The notes: generated by a model not told the origin, from the letters alone. 64,000 bases of DNA from Chloroflexota bacterium (GCA_014874475.1 JADBJJ010000003.1:1-64000), one strand, 5' to 3'. Shown: positions 9,346 to 19,544, counted from the stretch's first letter. Translations and numbers: made by a program.

Positions 9346-10446
9346 TCACTGAGGCTTGGAAGCGTTGAAGGCGGCGGCTAGGGCCTCGTTGACGATCTGG
9401 CCCTCCCGCAGCGCCAGCCCCTGGGCCAGCGCGGGCATATCTGCGATGGCCTGATCCAGCCCCACGTCGGCCAGGTGGCGGATATAGGGCCATGCGGCGT
9501 TGTTGAAGGCGTGGGTGGAGGTGCGGGGGAGCACGCCCGGGGCGTTGGGGACGCAGAAGTGGACCACCCCCTCTTCTATGAAGACGGGATCTCGCAGAGT
9601 GGTGGGCCGGCTGGTCTCCACGCAGCCACCCTGGTCTATACTGAAATCCAGGATGACGGCGCCCTTCTTCATAGAGCGGACCATCTCCCGGGTGACCAGG
9701 ATGGGCGCCCGCGCGCCGGGTACCAGGACGGCGACGACCAGGACCTCCACGAAGCGGACGACGCGGGCGATGTTGAAAGGATAGGCCACCATAGTGGTGA
9801 CGCGACCCTCAAACATTTCGTCCATACGGCGGAGTTTTTCCTGGTTCTGGTCCAGGATGTAGAGAGTGGCGCCCAGGCCGTAGAAGGCGCGGGCGGCGTT
9901 GGTCCCCAGGACGCCCGCGCCCAGGATGGCGACCCGGGCGGCTGGGACACCGGGGACGCCGCTCAGCAGCACGCCCCGCCCGCCCCAGTTGCTCTGCAGG
10001 AAGGTAGCGGCCAGTTGCGGCGCCATCCGCCCGGCCACTTCGCTCATCGTCCGCAGCACCGGGAGCGTGCCGTCCTCTTCCTCAATGGTCTCGTAGGCGA
10101 TCGCAGCGACGCCCCGATCCAGCATCATCTGCACGGTCTCCCGACGGGCCGCCGCCAGGTGGAGAAAGCCGCAGATAATCTGCCCTTCGTGGGTCCATTC
10201 CAGTTCCTCGCGGGTGGGGCGGACTGCCTTGAGCACCATGTCGGCGCGCCGGTAGACCTCTTCGGTGGAGTAGACGATGCGACCGCCGGCCCGCTCGTAA
10301 TCGTAGTCGGAAAAGCCTGCGCCCTCACCGGCCCCTTTCTCCACATAGCAGACATGCCCGGCGCGAGTGAGCAGGTTGACGCCGTAGGGGGTCAGCCCGA
10401 CCCGCATCTCCAGTTCTCGTCGTTCTTTGGGAATACCGACAATCAT
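9346..10446 (-). CDS. ald: Alanine dehydrogenase
   Basis: MIVGIPKERRELEMRVGLTPYGVNLL; IDQGGCVETSRPTT; FCVPNAPGVLPRTSTHAFNNA. Confidence 0.9.
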   Translation of the reverse strand: MIVGIPKERRELEMRVGLTPYGVNLLTRAGHVCYVEKGAGEGAGFSDYDYERAGGRIVYSTEEVYRRADMVLKAVRPTREELEWTHEGQIICGFLHLAAARRETVQMMLDRGVAAIAYETIEEEDGTLPVLRTMSEVAGRMAPQLAATFLQSNWGGRGVLLSGVPGVPAARVAILGAGVLGTNAARAFYGLGATLYILDQNQEKLRRMDEMFEGRVTTMVAYPFNIARVVRFVEVLVVAVLVPGARAPILVTREMVRSMKKGAVILDFSIDQGGCVETSRPTTLRDPVFIEEGVVHFCVPNAPGVLPRTSTHAFNNAAWPYIRHLADVGLDQAIADMPALAQGLALREGQIVNEALAAAFNASKPQ

Positions 10447-10482
10447 GCGAGACTCCTTTCTGGAGTGAAAGTCGTAAGGAGA

Positions 10483-11013
10483 TTAGGCGAACTCAGCGCC
10501 TTTGCGCAGCGCCTCCTTGTTCAACGAGAGCCATTTCCGGTGGCGTTCCGCCAGGTGGCGATCCAGCGCTTGCTCCAGTGCCTCCAGCGGCAGGATGCCC
10601 AGCGCCTGGACCAGCGCACCCAGGCAGACCATGTTGGCGACCCGCATGTTGCCCATATCTGTTGCCAGTTCTGTCGCCGGGACGTAGAGGGCGCGGATAT
10701 CCTCTCGCTGGCTCCGGTGGGGGACGAGGGACTGGTTGACCACCAGGACGCCCCCGGGTTTCACCATCGGCTCAAATGTCTCAAAGGAGGGGATGTTCAT
10801 CACAATCGCCGCACTGGGGCGGCGGACCAGCGGCGAACCGATTTCCTGGTCCGAGATGATGACGGTGCAGCGGGCCTTCCCGCCCCGCATCTCCGGGCCG
10901 TAGGAGGGAATCCAGGTGACGTGAAAATCGGCATCCATCGCCGCGTAGGCCAGCACCTGTCCGGCGAAGAGAGTTCCCTGACCGCCAAAGCCTGAGATGA
11001 TGATTTCTTCCAT
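10483..11013 (-). CDS. 2-oxoacid:acceptor oxidoreductase, gamma subunit
   Basis: EEIIISGFGGQGTLFAGQVLAYAAMDADFHVTWIPSYGPEMRGG; operon with alpha/beta/delta subunits. Confidence 0.88.
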   Translation of the reverse strand: MEEIIISGFGGQGTLFAGQVLAYAAMDADFHVTWIPSYGPEMRGGKARCTVIISDQEIGSPLVRRPSAAIVMNIPSFETFEPMVKPGGVLVVNQSLVPHRSQREDIRALYVPATELATDMGNMRVANMVCLGALVQALGILPLEALEQALDRHLAERHRKWLSLNKEALRKGAEFA

Positions 11014-11056
11014 GGGTTGCCTCCCTCAATGCAGAACGCAGACCTGGCGGCCTGCG

Positions 11057-11845
11057 TTACGGTTTCGCCATCAACGCGCGCACCTCGTCGACCACTTTGG
11101 TATCGCCCAGGGGGTAGTAGGGCAGCATGTTCTGCTTTGCCCAATCCAGCGCTTCCAGGGGCGACACCCCCCAGTTGGTGCTGCAGGTGGAGAGGATTTC
11201 CACCATGGAAAAGCCCAGACCGGCCAGTTGGACCTGAAAGGCTAGTTTGATGGCCTTTTTCGTCCGCCGGATGCCGGGCACATCCAGCACTGCCTGCCGG
11301 GTGACATAGGCTGCGCCGGAGAGCATCCCGATCAGTTCGGCCATCTTCATCGGCCACCCTGCGGTCTCCACATCCCGCCCGCGCGGGGAAGAGGTGGTGA
11401 CCTGACCGGGCAGGGTGGTGGGGGCCATCTGCCCGCCCGTCATCCCATAGATGGCGTTGTTGACGAAGATGGTGGTGATGAGTTCCCCCCGGTTGGCAGT
11501 GTGGATGATCTCCGAAGTGCCGATGGCGGCCAGATCGCCGTCCCCCTGATAGGTGAAGACCACCTTGTCCGGGCTGACCCGTTTGATGCCCGTGGCCATC
11601 GCCGGGGCTCGCCCGTGGGCCGCCTCGCAGAAGTCCATGTTGAAATAGTCATACGCCAGCACCGCGCACCCTACCGGCGCCACGCCGATGGTCCGCTCCC
11701 GGACGCCCAGTTCGTCTATCACTTCGGCGATGAGCCGGTGGATAACCCCGTGGGTACAGCCGGGGCAGTAGTGGGTAACCCGAGGCGTCAGACTCTCCGG
11801 ATACTTGAAGACCAGTTCCATATCCGCAATCATCTCAACGGCCAT
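11057..11845 (-). CDS. 2-oxoacid:ferredoxin oxidoreductase, beta (TPP) subunit
   Basis: [60 protein letters not shown]. Confidence 0.9.
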   Translation of the reverse strand: MAVEMIADMELVFKYPESLTPRVTHYCPGCTHGVIHRLIAEVIDELGVRERTIGVAPVGCAVLAYDYFNMDFCEAAHGRAPAMATGIKRVSPDKVVFTYQGDGDLAAIGTSEIIHTANRGELITTIFVNNAIYGMTGGQMAPTTLPGQVTTSSPRGRDVETAGWPMKMAELIGMLSGAAYVTRQAVLDVPGIRRTKKAIKLAFQVQLAGLGFSMVEILSTCSTNWGVSPLEALDWAKQNMLPYYPLGDTKVVDEVRALMAKP

Positions 11846-11897
11846 GATGCCTCCTTGCTGCCCTTTTCAACGCAGTCATTGCAGGGCACATAGGACT

Positions 11898-12965
11898 TTA
11901 TGATCGCGTCGCCGCGTCCAGTTCCTCCAGTTGGGGCAGAATCTCGTCCGGCAGGGGGATGATGCCGCCCATGCGGCCGTAGAAGTGGACGGGGCGACGG
12001 CCTTCCACCGCCAGCCGGACGTCTTCCAGCATCTGCCCGGCGTTCATCTCCACCACCAGGATGCCCCGCACCCGCCCGGCCAGTTCAGCGATGCGGGCCG
12101 ACGGGAAGGGCCAGAGGGTGATGGGGCGCAGGAGTCCCGCCTTCAGTCCCTTCGCCCGCGCCTCCCGTACCACCGTCTGGCAGACCCGCCCGACGGTCCC
12201 AAAGGCTACCATCAGCAGGTCGGCGTCCTCGGTGGAATACTCCTTCCAGCGGACCTCGTTGGCGGCTATCTCGCGCAGTTTGGCCTGCAGGCGCAGGTTG
12301 ACCTTTTCCAGTTCCTCCTCTACCAGGTAGAGGGAGGTGATGATGTTGGGCTTGCGGCCCTTTGCGCCCGTGAGCGCCCAGGCGGCCCGCTCCTCCGGTG
12401 GGCGGACGGGGCGCAGCGGCGGCATCTCGGCTGGCTCCATCATCTGGCCCAGGGAGCCGTCGGCGGCGATCATAGCGAGGGTGCGGTACTTATCCGCCAG
12501 GTCAAAGGCCAGGACGGTCAGGTCAATGGCCTCTTGGATGTTCCCCGGGGCCAGGACGATAGGGTGAAAGTCGCCGTGACCGGCCATCTTCACGGCCTGG
12601 AAATAGTCCCCCTGGGAGGGGGCGACGTTCCCCAGGCCGGGCCCGCCCCGCATCACGTTGATGATGACGGCCGGCACCTCAGAGCAGGCGATGTACGAAA
12701 ACCCCTCCTGCATCAGGCTGATGCCGGGGCTGGAAGAGGACGTCATCACCCGGGCGCCCGCGCAGGCGGCACCGTAGACCATATTAATAGAGGCGATTTC
12801 GCTCTCTGCTTGCAGGAAGACCCGTCCCAGTTCGGGCAGGCGGTGGGAGAGGTGTTCCAGAATCTCGGTCTGAGGGGTGATGGGGTAGCCAAAGAACGCT
12901 TCCAACCCTGCCCGGATGGCGGCTTCCGCAATAGCGGCATTGCCTTCCCACAGTTCCTTTGCCAT
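11898..12965 (-). CDS. 2-oxoacid:ferredoxin oxidoreductase, alpha subunit (VorB/KorA-like)
   Basis: [50 protein letters not shown]. Confidence 0.9.
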   Translation of the reverse strand: MAKELWEGNAAIAEAAIRAGLEAFFGYPITPQTEILEHLSHRLPELGRVFLQAESEIASINMVYGAACAGARVMTSSSSPGISLMQEGFSYIACSEVPAVIINVMRGGPGLGNVAPSQGDYFQAVKMAGHGDFHPIVLAPGNIQEAIDLTVLAFDLADKYRTLAMIAADGSLGQMMEPAEMPPLRPVRPPEERAAWALTGAKGRKPNIITSLYLVEEELEKVNLRLQAKLREIAANEVRWKEYSTEDADLLMVAFGTVGRVCQTVVREARAKGLKAGLLRPITLWPFPSARIAELAGRVRGILVVEMNAGQMLEDVRLAVEGRRPVHFYGRMGGIIPLPDEILPQLEELDAATRS

Positions 12966-13029
12966 AGATGTTACCTCCGGAATCCCTCAGTGACGCAAAC
13001 GTTCACGTCGTGGGCCAGATGGGCCCGTC

Positions 13030-13311
13030 CTACCAGCGGATCGTGTGCGATTTCGCGTTGACCGGCTCGGCGGTGGAGGGCTCTCGGCGCATCTTTCGGC
13101 GATAGACGGTGAAAACCACGTCGGGGCAGATGGTGGCGCACATCGCACAGCCTGTGCATGCTTCAGGGTCTATCACCTCTACGGGCCGGTAGCCCCGGAT
13201 GTTGAACCGGCCGTCGGCCAGTTTCAGAATGTGTACCGGACAAACGGAAACGCAGAGCCCGCATCCTTTGCAGCGGTTCTCGTCTATGATGACCATACCT
13301 TTTGCGGCCAT
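13030..13311 (-). CDS. 4Fe-4S ferredoxin, delta subunit of 2-oxoacid oxidoreductase
   Basis: CKGCGLCVSVCPVH and CTGCAMCATICPDV motifs. Confidence 0.9.
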   Translation of the reverse strand: MAAKGMVIIDENRCKGCGLCVSVCPVHILKLADGRFNIRGYRPVEVIDPEACTGCAMCATICPDVVFTVYRRKMRREPSTAEPVNAKSHTIRW

Positions 13312-13464
13312 ATTTCCTCCAAGGGGTTTTTATGGCAGCAGCGAAGCCGACACCCCTCAAACCCCCTTCGCTCCCTTCTCTCTTCCCTTCACCTTCGGCC
13401 AGCGGGAGAGGGAGGGGATGCCGGGGGTGGGGGCGGGCGCTGAAACCAGGTTCCACATCGCGTA

Positions 13465-14532
13465 TTACAACAGTCCTACCTGACTGTAGTCCCCCAGATT
13501 CATCTTAAAGGCTTTGGGCTTCATTGGGGACCGCGTCAGTACCGCGTTGCGCCCGATCAGACTGTCCTGAAGGCGGGCCGGAAGGTCGCGGATGACGCTG
13601 TGCTCCAGGACGATGGAGCGCTCAATCTCGCTGTTCTCCACCACCACGTCGTGGTAGATAGAGGTGAACGGACCGATGTAGGAGTTAACGATGCGGGAGC
13701 GCTCGCCAATGATGGTCGGCCCCCGTACCACGCTGTTGATGATCTCCGCGCCCTTCTCCACCGTCACCCGACAGTCTACCTCGGAGTCCCGGTCTATAAA
13801 CCCCTCTATGATGGGGGTCAGTTCCTGCAGCACCATACTGTTGGCTTCCAGCATATCGCCGGGTTTTCCGGTGTCGATCCACCAGCCGCGATGGATGTAC
13901 GGGAAGACCTTGTAGTCGTGCTCCACCAGCCACTGGATGGCGTCGGTGATTTCCAGTTCACCCCGCCAGGAGGGCTTGATTTCGTCCACGGCCTGGTGGA
14001 TGTGGTGATCAAACATGTAGATGCCCACCAGGGCCAGGTCAGAGGGGGGGTCTTTCGGTTTTTCTATCAGCCGTACCACCCGGCCCTCTCCGTTCAGCAT
14101 AGCGACACCGTACTGTTCCGGGTGCTCCACGCGGGTCAGCACGATCTGAGCGTTCCAGTCCGATTTCCGGAACTGGTGGACCAATTCGGTGATGCCGCCC
14201 TGGATGACGTTATCCCCCAGGAACATCACGAAGGGGTCATCGCCCAGGTAGTCCCGGCTCACCTTGACCGCGTGGGCCAGGCCCAATGGCTGGGGCTGAT
14301 GGATGTAGGTGATTTTGATCCCCCAGCGGTTGCCCCGCCCGACGGTTGCCTTAATCTCCTCGGCGGTGTCACCGACGACGATGCCGATGTCGGTGATGCC
14401 GGCCTCCCGAATGGCCTCAATGACGCGGAAGAGGATGGGTTTATTGGCTACCGGAATCAGTTGCTTGGCGCGAGTATAGGTCAGCGGATAGAGACGAGTA
14501 CCCTTACCTCCGCTCAAGATCAGTCCCTTCAA
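13465..14532 (-). CDS. Glucose-1-phosphate thymidylyltransferase-like nucleotidyltransferase with left-handed beta-helix tail
   Basis: LKGLILSGGKGTRLYPLTYTRAKQLIPVANKPILF. Probable TTG start at 14532 behind GGAGGTGA; the listed GTG at 14562 lies inside a palindrome. Confidence 0.85.
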   Translation of the reverse strand: MKGLILSGGKGTRLYPLTYTRAKQLIPVANKPILFRVIEAIREAGITDIGIVVGDTAEEIKATVGRGNRWGIKITYIHQPQPLGLAHAVKVSRDYLGDDPFVMFLGDNVIQGGITELVHQFRKSDWNAQIVLTRVEHPEQYGVAMLNGEGRVVRLIEKPKDPPSDLALVGIYMFDHHIHQAVDEIKPSWRGELEITDAIQWLVEHDYKVFPYIHRGWWIDTGKPGDMLEANSMVLQELTPIIEGFIDRDSEVDCRVTVEKGAEIINSVVRGPTIIGERSRIVNSYIGPFTSIYHDVVVENSEIERSIVLEHSVIRDLPARLQDSLIGRNAVLTRSPMKPKAFKMNLGDYSQVGLL

Positions 14533-14551
14533 GGTCACCTCCCTATAAGGA

Positions 14552-14579
14552 GTGACAGTCACCCTGGGGTGACTGTCAC
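14552..14579. repeat. Perfect 13-bp inverted repeat GTGACAGTCACCC-tg-GGGTGACTGTCAC
   Basis: Read directly; each arm contains GTGACNGTCAC. Confidence 0.85.
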
Positions 14580-14589
14580 CGGATTGTTA

Positions 14590-15078
14590 TTATGCCTGAC
14601 CCCGGGCGCCGCCTAAAAGGCCAGCCAGCCGCCGGACGTGGGCCTTCTCTTCGCGGATAATTTCGTTGACGATGGGGCGGTCGGCCTCGCGCATCATCTC
14701 CCGCAGGTCGTAGTAGAACAGCAGGGTGTCCTTCTCAAACCCCAGCGCCATATGCAGCGCCTCCTTCGGGTCGGCGACGGATTCCGCCAGCGCCAGTGCC
14801 TTATCCGGTCCGGCGAAGATGGCGTTATCCACGGCCACCTGGAGGTACTGCACGTATTCCTCCCACTCCTGCGGGGAATGGGATGGCGGTTCGGCAACGT
14901 ACCCGCTCAGTTTCATGAACGCGTGGTAATGCCGCCGCTCCTGAGTGGCCAGGTCTTCCATCACCGCTTTCACAGCGGGGTCCTGCACTTTCCCGGCGAC
15001 GGTCTTATAAAAGGCCTCGCCTGTCTCCTCAATCCGCAACGCCATATTGATGGCTTCCGCTGCTGTGAATACTGCCAT
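14590..15078 (-). CDS. Ferritin-like/rubrerythrin-like diiron protein
   Basis: ALRIEETGEAFYKTVAGKV; DLATQERRHYHAFMKL; IIREEKAHVRRL (ExxH motifs). Confidence 0.8.
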   Translation of the reverse strand: MAVFTAAEAINMALRIEETGEAFYKTVAGKVQDPAVKAVMEDLATQERRHYHAFMKLSGYVAEPPSHSPQEWEEYVQYLQVAVDNAIFAGPDKALALAESVADPKEALHMALGFEKDTLLFYYDLREMMREADRPIVNEIIREEKAHVRRLAGLLGGARGQA

Positions 15079-15127
15079 TTCTCTCCTTTACGTCCGGATT
15101 TCACTTTTCACGCTTCAGTTTCACTTT

Positions 15128-15631
15128 TCAATCTATCCGCACGAACCTCTCCCGCTTCGCCCCACAGACGGGACACTCATCGGGCGGTTCCCCTTCGGCC
15201 GCATAGCCGCAGACGTCACAGACGTAGTAGGTGCAAGGTTCCTCCCGGAGCATACAACTGATAGCCCGCTTGTACAGGGCCGCGTGGGCTTCTTCCACGT
15301 CCCGCGCCCGGCTGAAGACCAGAGCGGCTCGCCGGTCGCCCTCTTCCTCCGCCTCCTGGATGAAGCGGGGGTAGGCGATGCCGCTGGCGAACCGTTCTCG
15401 CTCAAAGGAGGATTGGAGATTCTCCTCGGTGGAGCGGACGACGGCCTCACCCATAAGTCGCAGGGCCATATCGGCATGGATCCCCTCCGCGTAGGCGATC
15501 GCGCGGAAGAGCCGCGCCACGTCTGGGAATCCTTCCTCTTCGGCTTTACGGGCGAAAGCCAGCAGCCGCCGATGGGCTTTGGCCTCGCCGACGAAGGCTT
15601 CGTAGAGGTTGCGCTGGGTTTTTTCTCCCAT
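15128..15631 (-). CDS. rbr: Rubrerythrin
   Basis: N-terminal diiron four-helix domain (EAFVGEAKAHRRL, EEAHAALY) plus C-terminal rubredoxin-like CDVCGYAAEGEPPDECPVCGA. Confidence 0.88.
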   Translation of the reverse strand: MGEKTQRNLYEAFVGEAKAHRRLLAFARKAEEEGFPDVARLFRAIAYAEGIHADMALRLMGEAVVRSTEENLQSSFERERFASGIAYPRFIQEAEEEGDRRAALVFSRARDVEEAHAALYKRAISCMLREEPCTYYVCDVCGYAAEGEPPDECPVCGAKRERFVRID

Positions 15632-15653
15632 TGGCCTCTCCGTTCAGTGACCC

Positions 15654-16865
15654 TCACCGAATCCGATTCCAGTCTGGGTTTTCCTCCATCAGGAGGTCAG
15701 CCCAGGCGGAGACATCGGTACCGCTTTCCATCAGTTGCCGGATGGGGGAGATGTGCTCTCGCTCGTTGAGAAGGATAGCGCCGACGATGCGGCCATCCCG
15801 CAGGGCCAGTTTGCGGTAGCGGCCGTTCTGGAGATCGGCGCGCCGGAGTTGCAACAGGTCATCCCCCTCTGCTACACACTCGCCCAGGGAGGTCAACTCC
15901 GCGCCGACGACCTTGAGGGTGGTGACCGGGAGGGTGCCGGAATAGGTGATGCTTCCCGGCGTCACCATATTTGTTGCCGCCGCGCGCGCCTGCTCTATGG
16001 CGGCGGGGACGATGCCGTAGACGATGCCGCCAGCCTCCGCCACATCCCCGGCAGCGTAGACGTCTGGGGCGCTGGTCTGGAGGTGTTCATCCACCACCAC
16101 TCCCCGGGCCACGGTCAGGCCGGCCTGGCGGGCCAGCGTCACCTCGGAGCGGATACCGGTGGAGCAGACCACCAGGTCAGCCGGGAACTCCCGCCCGTCT
16201 TTCAGTCGCACGGCCCGCACCGATCCGTCTCCCAGAATCGCCTCACTTACTGCACCGGTCACCGCCTGGATGCCCATCTGCCTCAGAAGCCCTTCCAGCA
16301 CTGCCGCCCCTTCCCGGTCCAACTGGCGGGGCATCAGATAGGGGGCGAACTCCAGGACGGTCACTTCCAGATTCAGAGCGCGCAGCGCTCGCGCGGTCTC
16401 CAATCCCAGGAGGCCGCCGCCGATGACCACCCCCTGGCGGACAAACTGGGCGAACTGGCGGATAGCACGGGCGTCGTCCAGCGTGCGCAGGGTGAAGACG
16501 CCCCGCTGGTCAGCCCCCTCTATGGGCGGCACCCAAGCCAGGCCGCCTGTGGCCAGCAGGAGTCGGTCGTAGGGGACTGAGGTGCCGCCGGCCAGCCGCA
16601 GGCGGTAAGCGGAGGGGTCCAGTTCCACCACCGGGGCGTTCAGGTGGACGTGGATGCCCTGTTGCTCGTACCACTCCGGGGGACGGTAGAAAATAGCGGC
16701 TTCGGCGACGATTCCGGCAATGTAATCGGGCAGTTGGGGGCGGCGGTAGTAGGGGTACGGCTCCGCCGCATAGATGTGGAGGTCAGCCCCTGGCTGAGCG
16801 CGCACAATGGACTGGGCCGCCGTAACTCCAGCGACGCCGTTGCCGATAATGACGTATCGGTTCAT
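15654..16865 (-). CDS. FAD-dependent NAD(P)H oxidoreductase (rubredoxin reductase/nitrite reductase-like)
   Basis: RYVIIGNGVAGVTAAQSI; VVIGGGLLGLETARALR; VYAAGDVAE. Confidence 0.85.
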   Translation of the reverse strand: MNRYVIIGNGVAGVTAAQSIVRAQPGADLHIYAAEPYPYYRRPQLPDYIAGIVAEAAIFYRPPEWYEQQGIHVHLNAPVVELDPSAYRLRLAGGTSVPYDRLLLATGGLAWVPPIEGADQRGVFTLRTLDDARAIRQFAQFVRQGVVIGGGLLGLETARALRALNLEVTVLEFAPYLMPRQLDREGAAVLEGLLRQMGIQAVTGAVSEAILGDGSVRAVRLKDGREFPADLVVCSTGIRSEVTLARQAGLTVARGVVVDEHLQTSAPDVYAAGDVAEAGGIVYGIVPAAIEQARAAATNMVTPGSITYSGTLPVTTLKVVGAELTSLGECVAEGDDLLQLRRADLQNGRYRKLALRDGRIVGAILLNEREHISPIRQLMESGTDVSAWADLLMEENPDWNRIR

Positions 16866-16880
16866 GAAGTGCCGGTCCGT

Positions 16881-17039
16881 CTACACTTTCTCAAACATGT
16901 CCTTCGTCGCGCCGCAATCAGGGCAGGTCCAGTCCTCCGGCAAATCTTCAAAAGGGGTCCCGGGAGGAATTCCACGAGAGGGGTCGCCTTGGGCGGGGTC
17001 GTAAATATAACCACAAACCATGCATTCCCATTTTTCCAT
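16881..17039 (-). CDS. Rubredoxin (52 aa; absent from ORF track because short)
   Basis: [52 protein letters not shown]; two CxxCG knuckles; RBS AAAGGAGG. Confidence 0.95.
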   Translation of the reverse strand: MEKWECMVCGYIYDPAQGDPSRGIPPGTPFEDLPEDWTCPDCGATKDMFEKV

Positions 17040-17083
17040 GATATCGCCTCCTTTGAGCGGAGAAAAGTGCCAGGGTTACGGAA

Positions 17084-17133
17084 AGTATAACCGATGCCAG
17101 AGAAATTGTCAACCAGTGAAGTCGTGGTATAAT
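17084..17133. promoter_or_regulatory. Divergent sigma70-type promoters sharing one -35 heptamer (TTGTCAA)
   Basis: + strand TTGTCA (17106-17111) N16 TATAAT (17128-17133); - strand TTGACA (complement 17107-17112) N17 TATACT (complement 17084-17089). Confidence 0.7.
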
Positions 17134-17180
17134 GAACGCAAGCCCTCATTTTCGCCACGAGCATGCGGGGAAGGAGAGAG

Positions 17181-17669
17181 ATGATTGAGGTCAAGATTGC
17201 CGGAATCCAGGTCAGTCTGATGTCCCAGCATCGGGTAGTCCTCTTGAAAGAACTGGGCTCGGAGCGGTATCTCCCCATCTGGATCGGGCCGTACGAGGCG
17301 GAGGCTCTCAGCATAGAACTCCAGCAGGTGGCCGTTGCCCGCCCGTTGACCCATGATTTGCTCCGAAACGTTATTGAGGCGATGGGGGGGGTGGTGGAGT
17401 ACATCGTGGTCTCCGAACTGCGGAACGACACTTTCTATGCCCGTATCGTCATCAGCATCAACGGTCGGACAGTAGAGGTGGATTCCCGTCCTTCCGACGC
17501 AATGAACCTGGCTGTGCGCACCCGTGCTCCTATTTACGTCGCCGAGGAGGTGATGGAGGCGGCCGGCGTGGTGCCCGAGCAAGACCTGGGCGAGGAAGGG
17601 GAGGGAGAGGGATCCGCCTTTGACGAGTTCCTGCGTGGCCTGAATCTGGACGACCTGCCCATCCACTGA
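17181..17669 (+). CDS. Bifunctional nuclease family (DUF151) protein
   Basis: [43 protein letters not shown]; listed start 17163, better RBS for 17181. Confidence 0.85.
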   Translation: MIEVKIAGIQVSLMSQHRVVLLKELGSERYLPIWIGPYEAEALSIELQQVAVARPLTHDLLRNVIEAMGGVVEYIVVSELRNDTFYARIVISINGRTVEVDSRPSDAMNLAVRTRAPIYVAEEVMEAAGVVPEQDLGEEGEGEGSAFDEFLRGLNLDDLPIH

Positions 17670-17726
17670 GCAATATGGTGGCCGGGGTCGTTCGTTGATA
17701 GCGCCACCGGCTACTCGCTACCGGCT

Positions 17727-19544
17727 ATGATTGCGCCTGAGAAGACTATCCCCCATGATGTAGAGGCGGAAGAGGCTGTCCTGGGCTCTCTTCTGATTGA
17801 CCCGGATGCCCTCTATCGGGTCGCGTCGTTTCTCCGCCCCGAGGATTTTTACATCCAGAAGAACGGCTGGATTTATGAAGCCATCCTGGCCCTCCACGAC
17901 CGCCGGGAGCCGGTGGACTTCGTGACCCTGCGCAATGAACTGGAAGCGCGGGGAATTCTGGAGGAAGTGGGGGGTGTGGCCTATCTGGCTCGTCTGATAG
18001 ATACCGTCCCCACTGCCATTCACGTGGAGGCCTACGGGCGCATTGTGGAAGAGGCTGCCGTCCGCCGCCGTCTCATCAGCGCGGCCAGCGATATCGCCCA
18101 ATTGGCCTATCGGGAAGGGCAGGAAATTGGCGAGGTCCTGGATCAGGCGGAACAGGCCCTGTTCGCCATCTCCCAGCGGCGCATCACCCGGGACCTGGTG
18201 CCGATTCAGGAAGTTGTCCGACCCTTCTACGACCGGATTGAGTATCTCTACAGCCACCAGGGAGAGCCACTGGGGGTACCCACTGGCTTCATAGACCTGG
18301 ATAAGTTGCTGGGAGGCCTGCAGAAGTCGGACCTGATTATTGTCGCTGCCCGGCCCGGTGTGGGCAAGACGTCTTTCTGTCTCTCCATCGCCCGCAATGC
18401 GGCCCGGCTGAGCAAGCATGTGGCGATTTTCAGCCTGGAAATGTCCGCCGAGCAGGTGGTGCAGCGGCTGATCTCCGCCGAGACAGGGATTGACGCCCAG
18501 CGGCTTCGCCTGGGACAACTGCGGGAGGAGGAATGGCCCCTCCTGGTTCAGGCGACCGGCGTCCTCTCCGAACTCCCTATTTTCATTGACGACACGCCCG
18601 CTATCTCCGCCCTGCAACTGCGCACCAAAGCGCGGCGGATTCATGCCGAGTATGGCCTGGACCTGATCGTGGTGGACTATCTCCAACTGATGACCAGCGA
18701 TGTGCGGGTGGAGAACCGGGTCCAGGAGGTCTCCTACATTTCCCGGATGCTCAAGAGCCTGGCGCGAGAACTGGACGTGCCGGTCCTGGCGATCTCCCAA
18801 CTCTCCCGCGCGGTGGAGCAACGGACGGATAAGCGGCCCGTGCTGGCGGATTTGCGCGAGAGCGGATGCCTGACAGGCGACACCTTGGTCCAGTTGGCAG
18901 ATGGCCGGCGGATACCGATCCGGCTTCTGGCCCAGAACGGCGCGTCCGTGACGGTGATCGCCCTCAACGAGGAGACCTGGAAACTGGAGCCTATTCAGGC
19001 CCGCAAGGCATGGCGGGTCGGAACGGCGCCCGTTTTCCGACTGTGTACCCGTCTGGGGCGGGAAATTCGGGCGACCGCCAATCACCGGTTTCGCGCCATA
19101 GAGGGATGGAAGCGATTGGACCAGTTAAAACCGGGGGACCCCATTGCCCTGCCGCACTCAGAGGCGATGTGGGGTGGTCAGACGCCGGCGCTTCGGGAAG
19201 AGGGGTTGATCCGTCTGAGCCAGGGCGATGTGTGTTGGGACCCGATCGCTTCCATTGAAAGGGCGGGTGAGGAAGAGGTGTTTGATCTGGAAGTGCCCCG
19301 GCATCACAACTTTGTAGCCGGAGATATAGTGGTCCACAATAGCCTTGAGCAGGACGCCGATGTGGTTATGTTCATTTACCGCGAAGAGATGTACAAACCA
19401 GAGACGGAGAAACAGCACATTGCGGATATTATTGTCGCCAAGCATCGGCACGGTCCCACCAAAACGGTGCAACTCTTCTTCCGCGAGCAACTGGCCCAGT
19501 TCCTGGATGCCGAGACCCGCATCCGACCGGTGGATTTTGCGTAG
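17727..19544 (+). CDS. dnaB: Replicative DNA helicase DnaB containing an in-frame mini-intein
   Basis: [57 protein letters not shown]; split at DLRESG / [15 protein letters not shown]. Confidence 0.95.
   Translation: MIAPEKTIPHDVEAEEAVLGSLLIDPDALYRVASFLRPEDFYIQKNGWIYEAILALHDRREPVDFVTLRNELEARGILEEVGGVAYLARLIDTVPTAIHVEAYGRIVEEAAVRRRLISAASDIAQLAYREGQEIGEVLDQAEQALFAISQRRITRDLVPIQEVVRPFYDRIEYLYSHQGEPLGVPTGFIDLDKLLGGLQKSDLIIVAARPGVGKTSFCLSIARNAARLSKHVAIFSLEMSAEQVVQRLISAETGIDAQRLRLGQLREEEWPLLVQATGVLSELPIFIDDTPAISALQLRTKARRIHAEYGLDLIVVDYLQLMTSDVRVENRVQEVSYISRMLKSLARELDVPVLAISQLSRAVEQRTDKRPVLADLRESGCLTGDTLVQLADGRRIPIRLLAQNGASVTVIALNEETWKLEPIQARKAWRVGTAPVFRLCTRLGREIRATANHRFRAIEGWKRLDQLKPGDPIALPHSEAMWGGQTPALREEGLIRLSQGDVCWDPIASIERAGEEEVFDLEVPRHHNFVAGDIVVHNSLEQDADVVMFIYREEMYKPETEKQHIADIIVAKHRHGPTKTVQLFFREQLAQFLDAETRIRPVDFA
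18867..19340 (+). mobile_element. DnaB mini-intein, 158 aa, no obvious homing endonuclease domain
   Basis: Starts [17 protein letters not shown] (block A), ATANHRF (block B TxxH), [23 protein letters not shown] (blocks F/G), C-extein +1 Ser. Confidence 0.95.

Noticed and set aside
16881-19544. Prophage or plasmid replication module around dnaB
   Set aside because: Neighbours (BFN nuclease, rubredoxin cluster, lipA) are ordinary chromosomal genes; the intein alone does not indicate a phage.
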